Assembly: GCA_032716605.1 (NCBI GenBank)
Contig: CM064552.1
Span: forward strand, 11,564,747-11,628,746
Direction: 5' to 3'
Source: Paralithodes platypus
Lineage: Eukaryota > Arthropoda > Malacostraca > Decapoda > Lithodidae
Length of the DNA stretch: 64,000 nucleotides
In this document: positions 26,013 through 35,553 of the stretch, in pieces
Layout of the letters: every line of letters starts with the position of its first letter
Position numbering within the stretch: position 1 is the stretch's first letter
Program-made: the position numbers and the translations under genes
Notes under the pieces: model-generated
What the model was told of the DNA's origin: nothing
Databases searched by the model: none
What the model saw: the letters and a program-made list of their open reading frames with translations, nothing else

Positions 26013-26828
26013 TTATGTGCACGATGTATGTTGGGTGCTGCTGCAACGAGGATGGGGTGGGGTGGGGGTGAGGGGGAGGGCTGGGGGTTGGGATGGGTGA
26101 GGTGGGGGTGGGGATTGGGGGAGCAGGAGATGGGGTTGGAATGGATTAGGATGGGGTGTGGTGTGTTGAGTTGAGGATGTGGATGGTATGGGAAGGTTAG
26201 GTGGGTTAGGGAGGAGAGGTGGACGGGTTTTAGGGGGGGGGAGTGGATGATGTGGGAAGGTTAGGTGGGTTGGGGAGGAGAGGTGGACGGGTTTTAGGTG
26301 AGGGATTTGACTGGGAGAGGGAGGGGCATGAGGAACAGGTCCAGGTGTTTGTGTAGTGTTTCTTGAGGCAAGTGTTGTGCAGGTGAAGTGGGTCCAGTTC
26401 CCGCATGAATTGCAGAGAACTGAACCCTTAGTATGGCGACTCGAAGTGATGGGTTTTGAGCAAGTTGGACATATGAATGTGTACGTGGGTCCTGGGTTGC
26501 TCTCAATGTCTCCGGCTAGAAGAAGTCTTCGAGAAATGACAGCCGGAGAGTCATTTTCTCGGTGTAGGAAAAACTGTGTGATGTGTGTGTGTGAGAGGTG
26601 TGGAAATTCCCGGCGCGACCGAAGCCGCTCCAAGGACCCGTGCCCCCAGAGAGGGGGCAGGGGATGGTTGTGACGGTTTGGCTCCCGAAACTGCTCCCCG
26701 CGGCCGGCATCCGGTTTTCCTCCACTGGTCGTTGATTTTGTCTTCGGCCGTGGAGGGTCGGCAGCCATCCGCGGTTGGCAGCCTCGGGAGGTGGCCCCAC
26801 GGCGTAGACGCCGCCACATCAGGACCAC
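26013..26828 (-). CDS. N-terminal frame of LINE-C with 2A-like motif and PHD-like finger
   Basis: 271 codons. Residues 1-100 are basic and G/P-rich. Residues 100-114 are RLLLAGDIESNPGP-like, a 2A sequence. Residues 120-150 hold C-X2-C-X15-C-X2-C-X4-H-X2-C (CPTC, CNSCGNWTHFTC), a PHD/zinc-ribbon-like finger seen in ORFs of several LINE clades. Residues 165-271 are almost pure P/T/S/H. The frame then breaks before the endonuclease, where the intact element was probably continuous. Confidence 0.7.
   Translation of the reverse strand: MVLMWRRLRRGATSRGCQPRMAADPPRPKTKSTTSGGKPDAGRGEQFREPNRHNHPLPPLWGHGSLERLRSRREFPHLSHTHITQFFLHRENDSPAVISRRLLLAGDIESNPGPTYTFICPTCSKPITSSRHTKGSVLCNSCGNWTHFTCTTLASRNTTQTPGPVPHAPPSPSQIPHLKPVHLSSPTHLTFPHHPLPPPKTRPPLLPNPPNLPIPSTSSTQHTTPHPNPFQPHLLLPQSPPPPHPSQPPALPLTPTPPHPRCSSTQHTSCT
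26487..26531 (-). other. 2A-like ribosome-skipping motif
   Basis: The minus-strand codons give RRLLLAGDIESNPGP; D(V/I)ExNPGP is the canonical 2A signature, in which the ribosome skips the Gly-Pro bond. LLLAGD upstream also matches functional 2A contexts. Here it would release an N-terminal piece of about 113 residues from the zinc finger-EN-RT polyprotein. Confidence 0.8.
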
Positions 26829-27010
26829 ATCAGGGTATAGTAGAAGTAGGTGGCGGGGGAGAAAATAGAATTGGGGAAGTAGACGGAGGGAGAGGAGAGG
26901 AGGAGGTGGTATGGAGAGATGTCATGTTGTGCTATAGGTCACCCAATTTTGAGATTATTCCAAGCAATGCATTTTGTGTGGGGGTTTGAATACTGTGCCT
27001 CGGATGAGGT

Positions 27011-27260
27011 TTGCCGCAGTCTTCAAGCAGAGCCTCAGGTGAGGTTTGCTACAGTTTACGAGTTACGCTAGGTATTAACCATGAGGCAGGCAACCTCACA
27101 GTACAGGAGTGTAATGCCGCCATCGTCAACCTGCGTGACATGCGCCTGCCGCAAGTGATCCAGCTAATTGCTCATTTTGAACACCAAGATTTGTTACAAT
27201 TACCAGGGTGACGGTTGTTGGTGATTTTGATGTTTCATCAAATTGTAAATAAAATCCTGA
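27011..27260 (+). other. Possible terminal coding exon or retrocopied fragment, unidentified
   Basis: One frame ends GNLTVQECNAAIVNLRDMRL then PQVIQLIAHFEHQDLLQLPG and stop at about 27209-27211, followed 35 bp later by AATAAA at 27247-27252. Composition and codon use look like ordinary protein, unlike the low-complexity frames nearby. There is no good polypyrimidine tract before it. I do not recognise the family. Confidence 0.3.
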
Positions 27261-27773
27261 AGTTATTATTGTCTAGGGTTATTGTTAATAAACTTATTAA
27301 GCATCATTTGATCCTAATTATTTCCTGGACATCCTGTAGATACAGAACTAGGAATATAAAACAAATGTTGAGTGTAGTGAGTGAACAACAACAAAGTGAG
27401 AAGTGAAGGCAGATGTAAATACAGAACCTGGAGTTAGCTAAATGGTGAGTGTAGTTATTATGCAAATGTCACAAATCAGACAAAGAGCAAAGTGCTTGTA
27501 ATCGAAGGCAACCAAGTGTGTGAACAAATGCAGCATTTTAAAAGTTTTTAGAGATGAACAGAAAACCAGAATTTAAAACATGACCCAGAAAGTTTGTCCA
27601 GATCCATGAATGACTAAGCAAATAAAATGTTAGTCAATGATAAAAGTTTTGGCTGGCTAACATGATCTCACCGTATCTCTTGCTAAATGTATTTCAATCC
27701 TACTTTGCACATTATTAGTCTGCAGCTAATTTGTTACCAAAGTTGGAGGTACTAGATCATGCTATTAAATATA

Positions 27774-27813
<40 letters not shown>

Positions 27814-28239
27814 TGAACTTTCAATCTGACGACAATTTTTTTACCTGACGATTTTATTCAATTATAGAAAAACGAATTAGGAAGGTTAATTTAGCTTTGA
27901 TAGCATGAGGTCCTTCGTAGGCTGAATAAATCGTCCGCAGGCAGCGAGAAACAAAATTGAAGTCATCTGATTGAAAGGGTTCATTGGTACCAATATATTT
28001 TCTTGAAGATGTAACAGAAATATTATACTATAAGTGTACCTATTTTTAGTTTTCTGATCACCTACCCACCTTGTAAGTGAAAGTTAATAAATGTTAATAC
28101 GATGACAGTTTATAAATGCCAAGATCCACATGTAAACAATGCTTTAAGTGATAATAATTATATACATTACATTAATCATAGGATTTGCAGTGGTCAATAA
28201 CAGATCCTTTGTTCTTTCTGTCGGGATTACATAACGTCT

Positions 28240-28296
<57 letters not shown>

Positions 28297-28509
28297 CTAA
28301 CACTCTATCTCTCTCGCTTCCACATAACACACAAACACTCTCTCGCTCATAACACAGACACGACAGTATGCAAATGAAGGGGTTACTCAAATATTATTAG
28401 CCTAAGGCCCATAGTATAAAGAAGAAGAGATACCCTCTCCCCCTTCATTTATCCAATCACATATAACACATGGAGGGGGAGAGCTGCCGCCTTCCCACCT
28501 TTCTCATAT
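27261..28509. other. AT-rich stretch with two microsatellites
   Basis: (CT)n at 27778-27810 and (CA)n at 28240-28294. Otherwise no gene or repeat recognised. Confidence 0.6.
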
Positions 28510-28882
28510 TTAAGGGGAGACTGATCGTTTGTTTGGTCTATTAATTCATGTATTCATATATTGTTTTAGTTTCCTCCCTAGACCTCCATCAAGCTTAGAA
28601 AAACACCCCCTAGACCCCCCTTCAAGATAAATTTGTAAATTTTTCGGTAGAAAAATGTCCCGGCCGAAGGCCGATTCATCTTAAAATTGCAGGCTCGCTA
28701 TCGCTCGCCAGGAAATAATCGACACCTAAATGGTACGAAAGGTCTTAAAATTGACAACAAAATGGGGCGAAAGGTGTTAAAATCGCCAAACTAATGGGCC
28801 GAACGTATTATAATCTCTCAAAACTAGTGGGGCTAAACATTAGGGAGAAGGGGGTCCAGAAAAACGGTCTGCCTCCCCTTAA
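28510..28882 (-). mobile_element. Family B MITE (copy B4)
   Basis: TTAAGGGGAGACTGATCG start and GCCTCCCCTTAA end, TTAA on both sides. Hairpins TTTTTCGGTAGAAAAA and GGCCGAAGGCC; GCTCGCTATCGCTCGCC. Confidence 0.8.
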
Positions 28883-28992
28883 AGTGCATGGCCCGTATTT
28901 CTAGACAAACTCCATCACTGTCTGCGGTAATTACTTAGTGTGTTACCGTATTCCCAGTCAGCCAGTATGGTACACTATACTCGGTTTCTGTT

Positions 28993-29182
28993 CACCGGAC
29001 GATAAATTGAATCCCTGAGCAGCTAATTTCTGAATACTTAATGGAAAAAAAACATGAAATCACTATGGCTCTGCATCATATTAAGTCCAAGTTTATATTC
29101 ATAATTCGCACCATATTTCATTACAAAATCTTCAAAATAATGGAGAAATCTTGATGGGAACTTTGTAATGTATCGTCAGTTA
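28993..29182 (+). mobile_element. Family C MITE (copy C2)
   Basis: CCGGACGATAAATTGAATCC start; GGGAACTTTGTAATGTATCG end. Same interior as the 34013 copy (CATCATATTAAG, AAATCTTGATGGGAAC). Confidence 0.7.
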
Positions 29183-29379
29183 AATAGAAACACTCTATAG
29201 TTATTTCAATGGCTGTATTCCTAGGCAAACCCCATTATTGCCAGTGGTGATTACTGTAGCTGTGACGTATTTCTAGTGAGTCAATATAATACGCCAGTTA
29301 TTCCAATTGCAATGAGAAGTGATGGAACATAATAAGTAACACACCGTTCTTAATATTAATCATCCATTACACAACCCAA

Positions 29380-29470
29380 TGTACTTGAATAAACTAATGA
29401 AAGCCTATGGTCCTCCCGGGATTCGAACTCGGGACACCACACCCAGAACATAAGCATCTAAACAGTTCTT
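29380..29470 (-). mobile_element. tRNA-like SINE head (T3)
   Basis: Minus strand carries CGAGTTCGAATCCCGGGAGG (box B) and then GGCTTTCATTAGTTTATT, the block shared with T1 and T2. The A-box half is eroded. Confidence 0.5.
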
Positions 29471-29676
29471 TCATTGCAATTACAAGAACTAGCTTATCGT
29501 ATTGACTAGCTAGGAATACGACGAAACTAGTAAAATAGTAAATATAGTCAAATGTAGTTTTTCTAGGAATGCAGGCCCATACGCCACTAAGCCTTTGTGA
29601 ATTATGCAGGTAAAGTTGGAGCATTCTGTACACTCACGATGGCTACTAAGTCAACATGTGATAAGTTAAGTATATA

Positions 29677-29987
29677 TTAAGAGGAGGCTTTCAGTTCGTT
29701 CCCTAGAATTCCATCAATCTTAAAATTACACCCCCTAGACCCCCTTTCAAGATAAATTTGTACATTTTTCGGTAGAAAAATTTCCCGGCTGAAAGCCGGT
29801 TCCTCTTAAATTACAGGCTCGCTATCGCTCGCCAGGATAATATCGACACCTGAATTGCACAAAAGGTCTTAATATGGGTAAAAGTTCTTAAAATCGCTAA
29901 ACTAATGGGGCAAACTTTTTATAATATCAAAAGCAATGGGAAGCAAACATGAGGGAGAAAGGGGTCAAGTTTCAAGTGGAGATTTTA
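29677..29987 (-). mobile_element. Family B MITE (copy B5)
   Basis: TTAAGAGGAGGC start and GTGGAGATTTTAA end; CTCGCTATCGCTCGCC and CTAATGGGGCAAAC inside. Confidence 0.7.
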
Positions 29988-30210
29988 AAACTCACAGGGG
30001 TCATTCAGTCAACTCACAATCAATATGTAATAGGTTATGCATTAAGTTAATCACAATGGTCATTAAGTCAATATTTATAAGTCACCCATTAAATTAAAAC
30101 AGGCAATATGTAATAAGATATGCATCAATTAATTCAACTCACGGTCAGCATGTAATAAGTTATGCATTAATTAAGTTAACAAAACATGACGAAAATTACG
30201 TTAACGTGCT

Positions 30211-30300
30211 GAAATGGTTTAAAAGTGGTGTTGTGAAATGGTTTAAAAGTGGTGTTGTGAAATGGTTTAAAAGTGGTGTTGTGAAATGGTTTAAAATTTC
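30211..30300 (+). repeat. 24-bp tandem repeat, about four units
   Basis: GAAATGGTTTAAAAGTGGTG plus TTGT repeated. Confidence 0.9.
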
Positions 30301-30314
30301 AATAAATCTAGATG

Positions 30315-30760
30315 TTAACCTTTTCAGTATCAGGACGCGTTTCATAATTATATTCTGACCATTAACCCTTTCAGGTCCAGGGGTTGCCGTTTAGTATTCA
30401 CAAATAGAATTATATTAATCTCATAAGTATCTCCCCAAAATTAGCTTTCTGCCCACAATTCGCTCAAATGCAGAGGTTGAACTAATTAAACTAAAGGTTT
30501 CTAAACACCCCTGATGGTCACAAAGGTTTAAAGTATCTCTGTAAGGACCCAATCGTGTCCTGCAGCGCCCGAAAGGGTTAATAGACGATTTTATGCTGAT
30601 TAGAAGCAACTCGATCAGCCAGAGTGGACAAAATTATCACAATTAACCCATAAACTCCCACAGATCCTTCCTAAACTGATATATAATATCTAGTAATGTA
30701 TCATACTGTAATATCCAGAATATACTACACGTATTCGTCCTCAAATACTGAAGGAATTAA
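30315..30760. mobile_element. Family P MITE, copy P6 (outer, hosts P7)
   Basis: TTAACCTTTTCAGTATCAGG at the left; CTGAAGGAATTAA at the right. At 30362-30581 it is interrupted by P7; the outer sequence resumes TAGACGATTTTATGC as in other family members. Confidence 0.75.
30362..30581. mobile_element. Family P MITE, copy P7 (nested, TTAA duplicated)
   Basis: TTAACCCTTTCAGGTCCAGG at the left; GCGCCCGAAAGGGTTAA at the right. The interior shares AACACCCCTGATGGT with P8 and P15, defining a subfamily. Confidence 0.8.
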
Positions 30761-30921
30761 GAGGCATAACATATAAAACTATGTCGTTCCACTACACAAA
30801 AAATAAATATATATAAATAACAAATGGTGGAAAGGGGTATAATTATGCGATCAAGAAATACAAGGATAGTGATGTACCTTTCTAATTGCTATAAGAGGAG
30901 TTTATTACCACCAATATACCA

Positions 30922-31430
30922 TTAAGGGAGCCCATCTCGCTTTATTTTTCTCTTTCTCTCCCTCTCTCTTTGGCTTGTATCCATTCGGCCCAATTCAGCC
31001 TACTGTTATAAAACGTTTACCCCCATCCAGGTGTCAATATTTTCCTGGCGAGCGGTAGCGAGCCAGTATATATATACATATTTTTGTTTTGACAGCAATC
31101 TAAATTTGTACATTTTTCGATAGAAAAATGTCTCTGGCGAAGCTGGATTTCTCCATACAATGCTGGCTCGCTATCGCTCGCCTGGAAGAAATCAACACCT
31201 CGGTAGTTTGTTTGTCCCCACTTGGGTTTACTTGGTCTGGTTTTTTCGTCCCTACCTACTTTCAACTCTGGGGGAGGCACTTGTCACAGGCAGCTCTGCC
31301 TTTTGTCTCCCTCATCCGCATAGAACAAAAAAACGTCTTAAAACAGATGGCTGAATGGGGCCGAATGAATACAAGCCAGAGAAAGAGAGAACAGGAGAAA
31401 AATAAAAAAATAAACGGTGACCCCCCTTAA
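30922..31430 (+). mobile_element. Family F foldback MITE (copy F3) carrying a LINE-D 3' end
   Basis: TTAAGGGAGCCCATC start and GGTGACCCCCCTTAA end. Its right half is split by the 31204-31326 insertion, which replaces about 10 bp of the element. Confidence 0.8.
31204..31326 (+). mobile_element. LINE-D 3' end, 5'-truncated insertion
   Basis: CTCTGGGGGAGGCACTTGTC..GCCTTTTGTCTCCCTCAT..CATAGAACAAAA matches the reverse complement of 54738-54815, the 3' end of the LINE-D copy there. The short A-rich tail abuts AAACGTCTTAAAA of the host MITE. Confidence 0.7.
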
Positions 31431-31479
31431 CTTATAACTTAAGATTAATGAAAGCAATCGGGCTGACATTTCTATCATT

Positions 31480-31600
31480 TGGGAAGAGTAAACCAGGAAC
31501 TACGTGTGGATATTTACGGCCAGTTGCTCAAGGCCCTTTTGAGTTACAAAGACGTCAGAGATCAAGATTGTTGTCAAGATCGTTGGCGCGACCTACAGTA
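31480..31600. mobile_element. Family D fragment (D3)
   Basis: TTGCTCAAGGCCCTTTTGAG, TTACAAAGACGTCAGAGATC match the right half of D1. The left half is missing. Confidence 0.45.
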
Positions 31601-32211
31601 TATCCAGGCATTCTGACACTGAGGGTTACATTTTCAAAACATATTTCTGTTTTAGTCATTACAAAAACTGAACTTCACACTTGGTATTTTCTCGATTTGG
31701 GTAATCTATATACAATCGTAAACATGTTAATTGCTTAGTAGAGTTGAAATGTAGATATTTATCAAATCATTTGCAATAAGCAATCCAATTAAACTAGTGT
31801 CATGTGTGATGGCCAGAAATTGTTCTGTGAGACCCGACAGTAACTGACTAAAATATGGCCATGAGCTCTGTGCAAGATTAAATAAAATGGTTTGAGATAA
31901 ATAAAAGTGTCACTATCAACCCCTCATTAATTTAAACTCTAAAGGGACGCCACAGTGAGGGTTAAGCTTGTTGTTAGAAGAGGAGGCTGACATTGAGTGT
32001 GATTGATGGTGGTGGTGGTGGTGGAGATTGTTAGAGATATTGGTGGCGGCATAGAAGGCTGATGGCGAATGATTAATAGCCTAGTTTACATTTGAGGTTA
32101 CAGGAGGATCATAATTGTGGAGCTTACTGGTGCTAATGGCTCATGTTTAAAAGATTAAAGGTCCTTACTGCGCAGCCAGGGCAAGATTTTGTGTCAGCCA
32201 AGCTACAGCTG
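31601..32211. other. No gene or repeat recognised
   Basis: AT-rich with a (GGT)n patch at 32008-32022. Confidence 0.5.
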
Positions 32212-32927
32212 TTAACTCTTTCACGCTTTTATGACGCAGAGGTTGCCAGATTAGCAATAAGAAATAGAGTTTTCTCACTCTTATAATTACCTCTCCAAAA
32301 TTAGTTTTCTGCCCACAGCTAAGCTCAAAGCGGCGAAACAACTAAGTAGTTAAAAAAAAAGCTGGACTATGTGGCGGCGCTCGACATAGGTCGAGTGGCA
32401 ATTTCAGCACGTAATGTGGCTGAGAGAGAGAGACAAGTGGTGGCAGGAGACTAGCGAGCGTATGACTGCTCCAGACCACCGCGGCGAACCTACTGACACA
32501 AATCTCAGCTCCCTCCTCCCTCTCTCACTCGCTACATACTCAATTATGTACCGAAAGTACCGAATTACCTGCTTTTTGCACTCGCGTTGCACGGTTATTG
32601 CAAGAAAACTATCCATCATACAAGGATCGTTATGGTGTCATTCGAAAGCTCTGTTTATGCCCTTTCAGGGATAGGTACTTGTTTTACGTTCTGGGTCTTA
32701 TTTAGGCATGAAAATGATCACGTAAACAGCCCTATTTTGGCTAAAAACACCCCGCTGTGCGGTACATATAAATAAACCGCATAGGCCGCTCGTAAGGTGC
32801 TAACTCAAAGACAACTGCAGAGGTTGAAGAAACTAAACTTAAGGTTTATAAATACCCCTGATGGTAACAAAGGCTTTAAAGCATCCCTAATAGGCTCAAA
32901 ATCGCGTCATAAGCGTGAAAGGGTTAA
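32212..32927. mobile_element. Family P MITE, copy P8 with a 450-bp internal insertion
   Basis: TTAACTCTTTCACGCTTTTA at the left; TAAGCGTGAAAGGGTTAA at the right. P8 halves match P15 (TTAGTTTTCTGCCCACAGCT; CCCCTGATGGTAACAAAGG). The middle, about 32350-32805, is absent from P7 and P15 and is unusually GC-rich. It starts GCTGGACTATGTGGCGG; I cannot identify it. Confidence 0.7.
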
Positions 32928-32949
32928 GCAGGAAAACCTATAGGGCGAC

Positions 32950-32984
32950 CCAGGATCCACACACAACTAGTGTGTGGATCCTGG
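32950..32984. repeat. Perfect 15-bp inverted repeat with 5-base loop
   Basis: CCAGGATCCACACAC, loop AACTA, then its exact reverse complement; GGGCGACC flanks the hairpin directly on both sides. Confidence 0.95.
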
Positions 32985-33017
32985 GGCGACCTTTCCTTCT
33001 CCCCAGCGCGCAAGAAA

Positions 33018-33085
33018 TTTAAAAAGTTATCTTGAAAGGGGGTCTTCGGGGTGATTTTTAAGCTTGATTGAGGTCTGGAGACCGA
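33018..33085 (+). mobile_element. Family B fragment
   Basis: ATCTTGAAAGGGGGTCTTCG, TTTTTAAGCTTGATTGAGG is the right end of a B element; the rest is missing. Confidence 0.55.
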
Positions 33086-33096
33086 ATTAAAGAAAT

Positions 33097-33298
33097 ATAA
33101 ATAAGTAAATATATACATAAGTAAATATATACATAAGTAAATATATACATAAGTAAATATATACATAAATAAATATATACATAAGTAAATATATACATAA
33201 GTAAATATATACATAAGTAAATATATACATAAGTAAATATATACATAAGTAAATATATACATAAATAAATATATACATAAATAAATAAATAAATATAT
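33097..33298 (+). repeat. 16-bp tandem repeat
   Basis: ATAAGTAAATATATAC repeated about 12 times, with ATAAATAAATATATAC variants. Confidence 0.95.
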
Positions 33299-33486
33299 AT
33301 AAACTTAATTCGCCAACTTTACCTGCCTAATTCACAAAGACTCATAGGCTTATAACCCTGAATTCCTAGACAAACCCTACCATGGTTGTGCTAAAGGCTA
33401 TTGATATGGTTGACTGACGTCGTTGTTAGATGTTAGTAGATCACAGATACTGTATGTGTGGTTGACTAAGGTTAAATGTAAGTCTA

Positions 33487-33702
33487 AAGCCGGTATCACA
33501 CGAGCACTTTTTCCCTCAACATTTATACTCAACACTGGTCTGGTAGCTTATGAGGTTAACATTTATAATATTTCTGTCACCTAAATTGATCTATCACCAG
33601 TCTAGTTTCCGATACCAGGGCAAAATATTCCAGAAATATTGCCAGAAATTTTTTGATCATCGAATGTTGACTATAAATGCTCTCGTGTGATACCGGCCTA
33701 AG
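33487..33702. mobile_element. Family H MITE
   Basis: GCCGGTATCACACGAGCA at the left and TGCTCTCGTGTGATACCGGC at the right, with TAA beside each end (CTAAAGCC; GGCCTAAG). A 3-bp TAA duplication would fit a PIF/Harbinger-type MITE. Confidence 0.65.
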
Positions 33703-34012
33703 TGGTTAGTAGTGGTAGTAGTGGTGGTACTGAAATGCTAAAGGCTATTGATACGACTGACTGACGTTGCTAGTGAGGTGATATCAAATTATAAAAGATG
33801 TGACTGACATGTTTGTAGGTGACTATGGTAGTGGTGGTGGTGGTGGTGGTGGTGGTGTAATTCAAGGCCATATTTGCAGGTGACGCTGGTGATAGTGGTG
33901 TGGTGGGAAAATAAAACTATGGTAATGGTGTTGGAATGGCTTACATTTAGTAGAAGAGGCTGTAGGAGGGAGATAGACGGCTGATTGATGAAACTATACT
34001 CTGCTTCATTAC

Positions 34013-34193
34013 ACCTGACGGTAAATTGAATCCCTTAGCAGCTACTTTCTCGATACTTAATGGAAAAATATGAAACTACTATGTCTCTACATCATATTAA
34101 GACCAAGTTAATTTAGTTGCCACCATATTTCACTACAAAATCTTCAAAATAACTGATAAATCTTGATGGGAACTTTGCAATTTACCGTCAGTT
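34013..34193 (+). mobile_element. Family C MITE (copy C3)
   Basis: CACCTGACGGTAAATTGAAT start; CTTTGCAATTTACCGTCAG end. The best preserved copy of family C. Confidence 0.8.
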
Positions 34194-34203
34194 GAAAAGA
34201 AAC

Positions 34204-34625
34204 AGTATAGTAGTGTACTACTAGTGGTGATAGTAGTGATAGTGGTAGTAGTAATGGTACTTACTGATGGTCTCGGTACAATTGGTACTGGTGATAGGGA
34301 TGATTGTGGTGGTGGTAATGATGATGATGGTGGTAGTAGTGATGATGGTGAAGGTGGTGGTGATGATAGTGATGGTGGTAGTGATGATGGTGATAGTGAT
34401 ACTGGTGGTGGTAAGGCCTAATTTTAATAGAGGCGTCTGCGGGAGGGAGGAGGATGATTAATGGTGGCAGTGGTGGTGGTGAAGGTGGTGGTGGTAGTAG
34501 TTGGTGTTGTAGTAGTAATATTAGTAGTGGTTGTGGGTGCTATTTATTGGTGATAGTGAAGGAGAATGAGGCAGTCCTAGTGAAGTAGTAATGGTGGCAA
34601 TAGTAGTAGTAGTAGTAGTAGTAAA
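34204..34625 (+). repeat. (GTG)n/(GAT)n/(AGT)n trinucleotide tract
   Basis: Trinucleotide repeats that become pure (AGT)n at about 34600-34623, directly before the RT element. Confidence 0.85.
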
Positions 34626-34627
34626 AT

Positions 34628-35548
34628 GTGACTGTGCTAACAAGAAGAATGAAATTATGGAATGAGAACAAGATGGATGACTTACTCAATGAAGCCAGAG
34701 CATTACAAGGGAGACTAGGCAGGCGGCGGCAAAAACAAAAAACCAGTGAAGACGAGGCCAGGAGATTCGGCGACCAGATGAGGCAAGGAAAAGTGGCACC
34801 TGCAATAAGGTCCCTGACAAAGGAGGCAGCTTGTGGGTTGCTGCCTATCACAAGAGAAACCCTCCAAATGTTGAAAGAGAAACATCCACAACCTAGTGTC
34901 CACGAGAGTCAGAGGCTAGAGGGTGATTATATACCACCGAACACCGTCATATACGAACGAATCACAGGCGAAATGATTTGGAAAAAGGCTCTAGGGACAC
35001 AAGGCAGTGCAGGCCCATCAGGGCTGGATGCAAACGGCTGGAGGACAATCCTGAGTAGAGCAATCATCGGACTAGCAGCAACAGACTTATGTAGGGCTCT
35101 GGCAGCTCTTGCAAGAAAGATGACCACCCAAAATTGTCAACATTTGGAGGCTTACACAGCTTGTCGCCTAATACCTTTAGACAAGAATCCAGGATGCAGA
35201 CCAGTAGGAGTGGGTGAAGTGCTGAGAAGAATCATCGGAAAATGCATAATGGAAGTGGTGAAAGACAATGTGCGGTCAGCGGCCGGTAATCTCCAAGTGT
35301 GTGCCGGCCACCAAGCAGGGGGAGAGGCAGCAATTCATGCCATAAGAAAAATATATGAGCAAGTGGACTGTGAAGCTGTGCTGCTAGTGGATGCAACACA
35401 CGCCTTTAACACCATCAACAGAAAGATGGCAATACATAACATCAAAGTAAAATGCCCCAGTTTTGCCACCTATGTAGAGAACACCTATAAAAAGCCTGCG
35501 GACCTCTTCATAGTAAACAACCACAACACACGCAGGGAACACCTCTGA
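34628..35548 (+). CDS. RT element, first frame (N-terminal region and RT fingers/palm)
   Basis: 307 codons. LGTQGSAGPSGLDANGW and PLDKNPGCRPVGVGEVLRRI (RT motifs 1-2), then EAVLLVDATHAFNTINRKM, where D255 is the motif A catalytic aspartate. The frame ends NNHNTRREHL at a stop caused by a frameshift: in the other frame the codons just before the next ORF read TQGTPLKTMEGTTQGDP, so the break lies at about 35512-35535. The start is uncertain; the upstream sequence is microsatellite, so the first methionine may not be native. Confidence 0.75.
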   Translation: MTVLTRRMKLWNENKMDDLLNEARALQGRLGRRRQKQKTSEDEARRFGDQMRQGKVAPAIRSLTKEAACGLLPITRETLQMLKEKHPQPSVHESQRLEGDYIPPNTVIYERITGEMIWKKALGTQGSAGPSGLDANGWRTILSRAIIGLAATDLCRALAALARKMTTQNCQHLEAYTACRLIPLDKNPGCRPVGVGEVLRRIIGKCIMEVVKDNVRSAAGNLQVCAGHQAGGEAAIHAIRKIYEQVDCEAVLLVDATHAFNTINRKMAIHNIKVKCPSFATYVENTYKKPADLFIVNNHNTRREHL

Positions 35549-35553
35549 AAACA

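Larger units (their letters stand above)
22954..26830 (-). mobile_element. LINE-C: near full-length non-LTR retrotransposon (2A-like, EN, RT), frameshifted
   Basis: Read on the minus strand. An N-terminal frame (26828-26013) has a 2A-like motif and a PHD-like finger, then a proline-rich stretch. Next is an APE-type endonuclease with HIILGGDFNAKTSAW (25640-25430) and LGSDHLPI (about 25360). The RT follows: LAPTQHGFRPLHSTNTLLTD, LLATLDISKAFDAIPRHNL (motif A), GVPQGSS (motif B), LASYADDITLT (motif C). After it come a thumb (NIKKKLTPRLNALRSLAHTK; YIRSVMEYASPAWASNLAEH) and a C-terminal C-X2-C..H..H..C segment (CPGCNTAPHTIKHIIEDC). This is Jockey-like order. Several frameshifts separate the parts, so it is dead. 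The 3' end runs into the gap. It lies in the MED20 5' intron or flank, same strand as the gene. Confidence 0.85.
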
